Source of the DNA: Akkermansiaceae bacterium UBA1506
GTDB lineage: Bacteria > Verrucomicrobiota > Verrucomicrobiia > Verrucomicrobiales > DEV007
Length of the DNA: 5,370 bases
Assembly (NCBI GenBank): GCA_002323995.1
Contig: DCQY01000025.1
Span: 1-5,370, forward strand
Direction of reading: 5' to 3'
Part shown: positions 1-5,370 of the stretch, one piece after another
Numbering within the stretch: position 1 is the first letter of the stretch
Layout of the letters: every line of letters starts with the position of its first letter
The notes under the pieces: generated by a model
Seen by the model: the letters and a program-made list of their open reading frames with translations, nothing else
Database searches by the model: none
What the model was told of the DNA's origin: nothing
Program-made: the position numbers and the translations under genes

Positions 1-2039
1 CCTTCAACCTGCTGCGCGAACTGGAGTCCGTTCCCGCCACAGCAGCCATAGGTATTCCGGACGCCACGATCACCACCCCAATTCAAGAAGTGCTGGCCCA
101 CGAGGGGCTCAAAGGTTACGACCCGGCCGGACGCACCCTCGCCGGCGAAGGCCTCTATTACCTCCTCAAACAGTTGGCCGAGGTGATTGGTACCGGCAGC
201 TTCTCCGCCTTCAGGCTACTGCTTAATGTGCCCGGCTTTGCCAACTCGATTCTGAGCGATCTTTCCGCCGCCGAGGACCGCTCCCTGACGATAAACCGGC
301 TTATCGGCAAAGTAGACGAGCTCATTGTTTACGCGCTTCCTTCCCGCCTAGAGGATGCCCGAGAAGCCGCCCGCAGGACCGGTTTCTCCAACGACCCCCT
401 ACTGGCCGAGGCCATCGATCGGATGGTCCAATGGCGGAAACGCTTTCGCAAAGAACCGTTCGAAGACACGCTCAACGAGCTACTCTCCAGCATCTACCTC
501 GAGCACCGTTTTTCCCGTCACGACATGACCCAGGCTGTTCTCGCTGAAGTGGCCGAGGGCATCCTGACACTCACCGAAGAGCTTCAGCAGGTTGCTCCCG
601 CTTTCCGCCGCCCTCCCGGGCCGGAAGATCAGTTCGAAATGCTCATCACTTCTCTCGCTTCACGTAGGGTCTATCCCGATCGCGAACCAGATGAAGTCGA
701 CCTCCAAGGTTGGCTCGAGTTGCTCTGGGAAGACGCTCCGCGCCTCGTCGTCACCGGCATGAACGACCACGTCGTGCCCGAAGCGATTGTCGGACATGCC
801 ATTCTCCCCGATACGGCCCGTCGAGCCCTTGGTGTCCAGAACAATGACGATCGCTTTGCCCGCGACGCCTACTTTCTTACCAGCCTGATCGAGTCGCGAT
901 CTGCACCCGGCCGACGGATCGATCTCATCTTCGGGCGTGAGAATGCTTCCGGTGATCCGCTTCGGCCTTCCCGCTTGCTCTTTCAGTGCCCCTCAAAAGA
1001 GCTGCCTTCCCGTACTCTGCATCTCTTCCGCGATCTCGCGTTAGAGACCCCCCCCTCCGCCAGATCTGTCGCTTTTTCGTTGAAACCGCGCCGTTTAGAC
1101 AAGAATAACAAAGTTTTCCAACGCACCAGCCCAACCGCTCTGAAGCAATACCTTGCCTGCCCGTTTAGATTCTACCTCAAAAGAGGCCTGAGCATGTCGA
1201 AAGTGGAGATCGACAAACGCGAGATGGACGCTGCTAACTTCGGAAACCTCGTCCATCGCTCACTCGAAAACTTCGCGCTTGATGAAGAAGCGCCCCACTT
1301 CACCGAGCGCTCCGAGATTGTTTCCTATCTCCACGGCGAATTGGAACGCCAGTTGTTTCGCCGATTCGGTAGCGAACGCTCGACGCCCATTGTGATCCAG
1401 CATGAAAGCGCCCGAAAACGACTTAGCTGGTGGGCTGCGATCGAGGCTGAACAACGCAAAGCCGGATGGGAAATCGTCAGCCCCGAAGAGAGATTCGGCA
1501 ATGACCAATGGCCCTTCCAGATCAGCGGCCTCACCGTGGCTGGGTGCATCGACCGAATCGAGCGACATCCAGAACACGGCACCCGAGTCGTGGACTTCAA
1601 GACCTTCTCTCCGGGCAGTGGCAGTCATCGCAATACCGTCGATTCTTACCACCTCGTCCCGCTAAAACGAACCGAAGACGAGAACAGCTTTCCCGACTGG
1701 ATGCTAGTCGAAAGTGGAGACGGTAAGCTGCTTCGCTGGACCGATCTACAGCTTCCTCTATATGTCTTGGCGATGAAGGAGCGGGACCCAAAGGCAACAA
1801 TCACCGCTGCCTACGCCACCCTCGGCAAGAGTGAGGCCGAGGTCGCTATCGACCAATGGACTGATCTCGATGAAGCTCTGCTCGACTCCGCCTTGGCCTG
1901 CGCTGAAGGTGCCATTCAGGCGATCCGAGATGAACACTTTTGGCCCCCCAGCGAAGACGCTCCGCCGTGGGACGATTTCAAGGACCTCCTCCAGCCCGCC
2001 GCAGAAGACGCCGTCGACCCAACAGGATTAACCCAATAA
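1..2039 (+). CDS. addB: AddB-like helicase-nuclease subunit, PD-(D/E)XK nuclease family (5'-truncated)
   Basis: This is probably the AddB-like subunit of a RecBCD/AddAB-type complex that processes double-strand DNA ends for recombination. The frame is open from the left edge (first full codon at 3) to TAA at 2037-2039, giving 678 visible codons. The GTG at 90 is only an internal start-like codon, because open sequence continues upstream. AddB proteins are usually about 1000 residues or more, so the N-terminus, including any Walker A, lies outside. Around 744-950, VVTGMNDHVVPE followed by an LPDTARRALG stretch matches the AddB/RecC-type helicase-like region. A RecB-family nuclease follows: SPTALKQYLACPF (1128-1166), G-x-x-x-H-x-x-x-E with His 1254 and Glu 1266, GCIDRIE with Asp 1551, VVDFKT with Asp 1593 and Lys 1599, and QLPLY with Gln 1749 and Tyr 1761. 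All expected catalytic residues are present, so the nuclease looks active. The C-terminal cysteine cluster of Fe-S AddB proteins is absent. The next gene encodes the partner. Family assignment is strong; the exact name addB is less certain, since databases may call it only a PD-(D/E)XK nuclease family protein. Confidence 0.88.
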   Translation, partial: FNLLRELESVPATAAIGIPDATITTPIQEVLAHEGLKGYDPAGRTLAGEGLYYLLKQLAEVIGTGSFSAFRLLLNVPGFANSILSDLSAAEDRSLTINRLIGKVDELIVYALPSRLEDAREAARRTGFSNDPLLAEAIDRMVQWRKRFRKEPFEDTLNELLSSIYLEHRFSRHDMTQAVLAEVAEGILTLTEELQQVAPAFRRPPGPEDQFEMLITSLASRRVYPDREPDEVDLQGWLELLWEDAPRLVVTGMNDHVVPEAIVGHAILPDTARRALGVQNNDDRFARDAYFLTSLIESRSAPGRRIDLIFGRENASGDPLRPSRLLFQCPSKELPSRTLHLFRDLALETPPSARSVAFSLKPRRLDKNNKVFQRTSPTALKQYLACPFRFYLKRGLSMSKVEIDKREMDAANFGNLVHRSLENFALDEEAPHFTERSEIVSYLHGELERQLFRRFGSERSTPIVIQHESARKRLSWWAAIEAEQRKAGWEIVSPEERFGNDQWPFQISGLTVAGCIDRIERHPEHGTRVVDFKTFSPGSGSHRNTVDSYHLVPLKRTEDENSFPDWMLVESGDGKLLRWTDLQLPLYVLAMKERDPKATITAAYATLGKSEAEVAIDQWTDLDEALLDSALACAEGAIQAIRDEHFWPPSEDAPPWDDFKDLLQPAAEDAVDPTGLTQ
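1128..1763 (+). other. RecB-family PD-(D/E)XK nuclease domain of the AddB-like protein
   Basis: This is the catalytic core of the first gene's nuclease. In order it shows the family entry motif SPTALKQYLACPFRFYL, the GNLVHRSLE helix (metal-binding His at 1254-1256, Glu at 1266-1268), the GCIDRIE strand (Asp at 1551-1553), VVDFKT (Asp 1593-1595, Lys 1599-1601) and the DLQLPLY helix (Gln 1749-1751, Tyr 1761-1763). In RecB-family nucleases these residues coordinate the divalent metal and contact the DNA. The stretch between DFKT and QLPLY is 48 residues, against 18 in the equivalent place of the partner protein. The single Cys in the CPF motif (1158-1160) is the position that contributes to the Fe-S cluster in Bacillus-type AddB, but the matching C-terminal cysteines are missing. 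Confidence 0.87.
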
Positions 2040-2067
2040 CCCAAGAGGGTTGAATCGCGCCGCCCCG
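2040..2067 (+). promoter_or_regulatory. Intergenic gap with displaced purine-rich stretch before the addA-like gene
   Basis: The 28 bases between the two genes are too short for an obvious independent promoter, so co-transcription is likely. The only Shine-Dalgarno-like sequence is AGAGGG at 2044-2049. It lies 18 bases upstream of the ATG at 2068, further than the usual 5-10. A TTG at 2050-2052 is in frame with that ATG but directly abuts the purine stretch, so it is not well placed either. The preceding in-frame stop, TAA at 2029-2031, limits how far upstream the second gene can start. I see no convincing hairpin here. Confidence 0.45.
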
Positions 2068-5000
2068 ATGCCTGAACTTCAAAACATCCCCAATGAAATG
2101 ATCCTCGCCTCGGCGGGTTCAGGGAAAACGTATCAGCTGACTAATCGCTACATCGCTCTGATGGCGATTCAGCTGAAGAGCGGCGAAGAAGTTCACCCAG
2201 AACGAATCATTGCGGTCACCTTCACCCGCAAGGCGGCAGGTGAATTCTTCGACGCGATTCTGGTCAAGCTGGCAAAGGCCGCGAGCGATCCGAAATTTGC
2301 CAGCGCCCTCGCCGGTGACGGCAACGATCCCCTCAATGCAGCCCTCGCTAGCCTTGATCCCGAGGATTATGGCGAACTGCTTCGGATATTCATCCAGAGG
2401 ATGCCGCGCCTCTTTCTCGGCACACTCGACAGCTTTTTTTCTAACATTCTTCGAAGCTTCCCCGCTGAGTTTGGTCTCACCGCCGACTTCGAGGTCATGG
2501 ATGACTATCGTGCCGCCAATGCCATCGACCGCGTTTACGAGGTTGTTTTCAGCAGACGCCTCGGCTCAGCCGAGGCCAATGACAAACACCAAGCCGAATT
2601 CCTCGAAGCCTTCCGGCTAGCCACGTTCGGGCGCGAAGAATCCAACGTGATCCGTTCTCTCGACACTTTCGTTCAGGATCTGCACAACCTTTACCTCAAA
2701 GCGCCTGATCCCCGCCACTGGGGCGACCCGAGCGTGATCTGGAATCGGGACAATAATCGATGGCTGGTCGAGGGAATCGATCCCAAGCATGAATTCAAGC
2801 GCCTCTACGACGCCTTTGAAAAGAATCCCGATGCGGTCAATTTCACCTACTGGGATGAGTTCCGGGTAGAACTCGAAGAGCATCGCCCCGGGGCCCCTTT
2901 CGGCAAGCGCACCAAATACATGATCCCCCGCTTCCTCAAAGCTTGGAGGGATCTCGAAAACGGCAGCGCTTCAATCCAGTTCAATCGCAATATTCAGGAC
3001 TTCGACGCTCTTACCTGTGAAGCGACCCGCCGTATTACCCAGTGGCTCGTCGGCGGCGATCTCAAGGCCAAGCTGCAACGCACCCGCGGTATTTGGGAAT
3101 TACTCCACCTCTACGAGTCCACCTACGCCGAACGCGTTCGACGACAGGGGCAACTCACTTTTCAGGACATCCAGCTACTCCTCTCCGGCCATGAATACGA
3201 CGAGAACCAACCCGCGCCGCTCCTGACGCAGGCACCCAATGAGCCTGGGCGTCTACGTATCGACTACCGCCTCGACGCCCGCTACGACCACTGGTTGCTC
3301 GACGAGTTCCAGGACACCAACTTCATGCAGTGGAAAGTGATTTCCAACCTGATTGATGAGATCGTACAAGACACCACCGGCACCCGCTCCCTCTTTCAGG
3401 TCGGTGATATCAAACAGGCCATCTATGCCTGGCGAGGCGGCGACACTCGGCTCTTCACTGATATCATTGAGAAATACAATGCTCACGAAGAGCGCATTCG
3501 GGAACGCAATCTTTCGGACAGCTACCGATCCGTTCCCGATATCATTGAACCGGTAAACCAAATCTTCGGTGATCGCGGCGCTCTGGAAGCACTGAAACTT
3601 CCAGAGGACACCATCGAACGCTGGAGTTCCCGCTGGATCGACCACTCCGCCGCCGGTGGTAACAAAGATAAACCCGGCTACACCACCTTTCTGAATCCGG
3701 TGAGAAAAGAAGGGCAGAAACCCTCCTCGGAGGACAGCTATGAACTGATCCGTGCTATCCTCGAAGAAGTCTCTCCCTCCTCTCGCGGTCTGAGCTGCGC
3801 CGTCCTTGTGCGCAGCAATCGGGTTGGAAACGAAATTGTAGACTATCTGCGAGCTCACAAGATTGCCGCATCGAGCGAATCTGACCAGTGCATTGCCACC
3901 GACAATCCAGTCAATTTGGCTTTGTTAAGTTTATTCCAGCTCGCCGCTCACCCGGGAGACACCTTCGCCTGGGAGCATCTTTGCATGACACCATTCGCCG
4001 CCCTCATCGAGCGCGGCGAACTCAATTCCGACGCCCTCGCCCGCAAGACGGCTCAGGATATCTTTGAGAAGAGCTTCGAAGAAGTCACCCGTCAGTTCGT
4101 CGATGAAATCGCGGCCGGCATGGACGGCCCTTTTGACGACTTCACGCGGGGACGCATCGAAGCGTTCACCCTCGCCGCCCGGCTCTTTGACGAAACCGGC
4201 AGCCGCGACATCAGCGACTTTTTATCTTACGTCTCCCGCCACACTGCCCGCGATGCAGCCGATGCCAACGCCATTCAAGTAATGACCTACCACAAGTCGA
4301 AAGGACTCACTTTTGACATGGTGATTCTGCCGGACCTCAAGAGTAACGGCCTCACCAGTGTGAGCCTAGATATCGACGCCAAAACCAACAACGACCGCGA
4401 GACCGAATGGGTCCTCGATATGCCATCCAAAGACATCGTCGCCTCTGATCCGGTCCTAAGCGGCTACCTCTTTGGAAAGGAAGCTGAGGCGTCCTATGAG
4501 GCGCTCTGCATGTATTACGTGGCGATGACCAGAGCACGGTTCGCCAACTACCTGATCGCCCCCTTTCAGGGCCCGAATTCGACTTCCATGAACTTTGTCC
4601 GGTTGCTTGAGGACACCCTCACGACAGATACCACAGAGATCACTTTTTCAGACACCCTGGCCAATCTGGTCTATGAGAGCGCGACCGAACACACCTCCCG
4701 TCGATGGTTCGAGAGCAAAGAACCGCAAGAAAGCAACGAAACTCCTGAGACGCCCGCCAAGGAAGCACCTTCTGTCGCCCCAAAACCGCGCCTCCGTCCG
4801 CGACGCCGGACCCCAAGTGGATCTAAAAAGGGTATTATAGACGCGTCCCAGATTTTCACTCGTCGCGGCGGTGAAGCCCGAGAGTTTGGCACGCTCGTTC
4901 ACCACCTTTTTGAGGAAATAGAGTGGGGCAACAACGACACACTTCCGAAGCTCAAGGCGCATTGCGAGCAACTGACTGGTTTCGATGAATCCGTCATCGA

Positions 5001-5370
5001 GGAAGCCCTCAAGCAAGTTGAATCCAGCCTGAGCAATGACGCCACTAACGAGGCTCTGGCCCGCCCAAATGGCAACGTCGAAGTCTGGCGAGAGAAGAGT
5101 TTTGAGATCCTTCTCAACGATGACTGGCTCTCCGGCACCTTTGATCGTGTTGTCGTGGAATCCGACGACGCGGGCTTTCCTGTCAGAGCCACCATAACTG
5201 ATTTTAAAACTGACCGCGTCAGCACGCGAGAAGAAATCGAGAGAGCCGGAAAAACCTACGAGCCTCAACTCCGACTCTACCGTGAGGTGCTCTCAAAAAT
5301 GATCCGATTACCAGAGGACGCCATCCACACCCAACTACTCTTTACGAGACCGGGTGTTTTATGTTCGCCC
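2068..5370 (+). CDS. addA: AddA-like UvrD/Rep superfamily 1A helicase with C-terminal RecB nuclease (3'-truncated)
   Basis: This is probably the motor and nuclease subunit AddA of the AddAB-type complex, an ATP-dependent 3'-to-5' helicase that unwinds broken DNA ends. The frame from ATG 2068 is open for 1101 codons to the window edge. AddA is usually about 1200 residues, and the visible sequence ends just past the last nuclease motif, so little is missing. Helicase motifs by residue: Walker A ASAGSGKT 14-21 (Lys20), Ia VTFTRKAA 50-57, GTLDSFF 118-124, Walker B LLDEFQDT 410-417 (Asp412, Glu413), motif III VGDIKQAIYAWRGGD 445-459 (Arg456), motif IV LSDSYRS 482-488 (Arg487), AVLVRSN 578-584, motif V MTYHKSKGLTF 739-749, and motif VI YVAMTRAR 817-824 (Arg822). 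A charged linker at about 882-922 leads to a nuclease with GTLVHHLFE 941-949, GTFDR 1023-1027, DFKT 1045-1048 and QLRLY 1067-1071. All catalytic residues are present. ATG 2068 is preferred because it puts Walker A at residue 14, as expected for this family. TTG 2050 and ATG 2098 are alternatives. Confidence 0.93.
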   Translation, partial: MPELQNIPNEMILASAGSGKTYQLTNRYIALMAIQLKSGEEVHPERIIAVTFTRKAAGEFFDAILVKLAKAASDPKFASALAGDGNDPLNAALASLDPEDYGELLRIFIQRMPRLFLGTLDSFFSNILRSFPAEFGLTADFEVMDDYRAANAIDRVYEVVFSRRLGSAEANDKHQAEFLEAFRLATFGREESNVIRSLDTFVQDLHNLYLKAPDPRHWGDPSVIWNRDNNRWLVEGIDPKHEFKRLYDAFEKNPDAVNFTYWDEFRVELEEHRPGAPFGKRTKYMIPRFLKAWRDLENGSASIQFNRNIQDFDALTCEATRRITQWLVGGDLKAKLQRTRGIWELLHLYESTYAERVRRQGQLTFQDIQLLLSGHEYDENQPAPLLTQAPNEPGRLRIDYRLDARYDHWLLDEFQDTNFMQWKVISNLIDEIVQDTTGTRSLFQVGDIKQAIYAWRGGDTRLFTDIIEKYNAHEERIRERNLSDSYRSVPDIIEPVNQIFGDRGALEALKLPEDTIERWSSRWIDHSAAGGNKDKPGYTTFLNPVRKEGQKPSSEDSYELIRAILEEVSPSSRGLSCAVLVRSNRVGNEIVDYLRAHKIAASSESDQCIATDNPVNLALLSLFQLAAHPGDTFAWEHLCMTPFAALIERGELNSDALARKTAQDIFEKSFEEVTRQFVDEIAAGMDGPFDDFTRGRIEAFTLAARLFDETGSRDISDFLSYVSRHTARDAADANAIQVMTYHKSKGLTFDMVILPDLKSNGLTSVSLDIDAKTNNDRETEWVLDMPSKDIVASDPVLSGYLFGKEAEASYEALCMYYVAMTRARFANYLIAPFQGPNSTSMNFVRLLEDTLTTDTTEITFSDTLANLVYESATEHTSRRWFESKEPQESNETPETPAKEAPSVAPKPRLRPRRRTPSGSKKGIIDASQIFTRRGGEAREFGTLVHHLFEEIEWGNNDTLPKLKAHCEQLTGFDESVIEEALKQVESSLSNDATNEALARPNGNVEVWREKSFEILLNDDWLSGTFDRVVVESDDAGFPVRATITDFKTDRVSTREEIERAGKTYEPQLRLYREVLSKMIRLPEDAIHTQLLFTRPGVLCSP
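4711..4833 (+). other. Charged low-complexity linker between AddA helicase and nuclease
   Basis: Residues about 882-922 of the AddA-like protein are rich in Pro, Glu, Lys, Arg, Ser and Thr and lack hydrophobic periodicity, so the segment is probably disordered. Charge is polarised: the first half (about 882-899) is Glu/Pro-rich, while 906-921 carries eight basic residues in sixteen, including RPRRR at 910-914. AddA and RecB proteins generally tether their nuclease by a flexible linker at this place. Strong basic polarity could add DNA contact, but that is inference. Confidence 0.6.
4840..5370 (+). other. RecB-family PD-(D/E)XK nuclease domain of the AddA-like protein
   Basis: This is the second nuclease centre of the predicted complex. 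It begins near the IIDASQIFTRRG stretch and continues through G941-x-x-x-H945-x-x-x-E949, the G1023-T-F-D1026-R strand, D1045-F-K1047-T and Q1067-L-R-L-Y1071. These are the His, two acidic metal ligands, catalytic Lys and Gln/Tyr pair conserved in RecB-family nucleases. The last visible residues (QLLFTRPGVL) resemble the final strand seen just before the C-terminus in RecB and AddA, so the stop codon is expected soon after the window. Two intact nuclease domains in adjacent subunits distinguish an AddAB-type enzyme from RecBCD, which has one. Confidence 0.88.

Noticed and set aside
90..92. GTG at 90 as the true start of the first gene
   Set aside because: The frame is open all the way to the left edge, and the protein would lack most of the AddB N-terminal region. 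The gene is better read as truncated by the window.
1048..1055. A run of eight C bases as a possible frameshift or phase-variation tract
   Set aside because: The reading frame is intact through it (ETPPSA) and the surrounding protein is conserved-looking. A single C8 tract in a GC-rich gene is not evidence of switching.
1260..1652. A 130-codon minus-strand open frame opposite the AddB nuclease domain
   Set aside because: It is in codon register with the sense gene and covers its conserved His, Asp and Lys motifs, so it is a shadow.
2434..2440. A seven-T slippery tract at the TLDSFF motif, with a plus-one frame open to about 2620
   Set aside because: No stimulatory element is evident, and the main frame continues through all downstream motifs. 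The alternative frame gives no recognisable protein.
3253..3858. A 201-codon minus-strand open frame inside the AddA-like gene
   Set aside because: Its codons lie exactly in register with the sense codons, so it stays open because the sense gene seldom uses TTA, CTA or TCA. The product has no recognisable motif, and the sense strand carries conserved helicase motifs III and IV here.
4648..5268. A 206-codon minus-strand open frame opposite the AddA nuclease domain
   Set aside because: It shows the same in-register antisense effect. The sense strand carries all the nuclease motifs, and the antisense product has no family signature.
1..5370. A defence island or an undescribed system
   Set aside because: Both genes are explained by AddAB-type recombinational repair. 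There are no neighbouring defence genes, repeats, integrases or compositional breaks within the window.

Overview
The window is almost entirely coding and holds two consecutive plus-strand genes, both cut by the window edges. They encode an AddAB-type (RecBCD-like) double-strand-break repair helicase-nuclease. The first gene (1-2039) is the C-terminal part of an AddB-like subunit: the end of a helicase-like region followed by a RecB-family PD-(D/E)XK nuclease domain. After a 28-base gap, the second gene (2068-5370) encodes an AddA-like UvrD/Rep superfamily 1A helicase with its own C-terminal RecB-family nuclease. The second gene stays open to the last base. I established it by translating the frame by eye: 1101 sense codons without a stop.

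The organism is a bacterium with moderately high GC (roughly mid-50s percent by eye) that prefers C/G-ending codons. The proteins resemble the AddAB-like pairs of the Planctomycetes-Verrucomicrobia and Bacteroidetes side of the tree more than the Firmicutes or Escherichia types. Features behind this are the start-proximal Walker A in LASAGSGKTYQL, TLDSFF at the position where many RecB/AddA proteins have a T-x-H-S-F motif, the DLQLPLY nuclease motif, and no recognisable C-terminal Fe-S cysteines in AddB. A verrucomicrobial (Opitutae-like) source is my best guess at low to moderate confidence. It rests on remembered family patterns, not a search.

Layout: 1-2039 addB-like (5' end missing); 2040-2067 short intergenic gap with a purine-rich stretch; 2068-5370 addA-like (3' end missing, probably close to its stop). 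The two subunits would form a heterodimer. AddA would supply ATP-driven unwinding and one nuclease active site, and AddB a second nuclease site, together processing broken DNA ends for RecA-dependent recombination.

I see no RNA gene, mobile element, CRISPR array, promoter or terminator. This is a core DNA-repair operon rather than a novel system. The points worth a second look are lineage-specific departures from textbook AddAB: no canonical Fe-S staple, a long insertion inside the AddB nuclease core, a strongly polarised charged linker in AddA, and variant helicase motifs.
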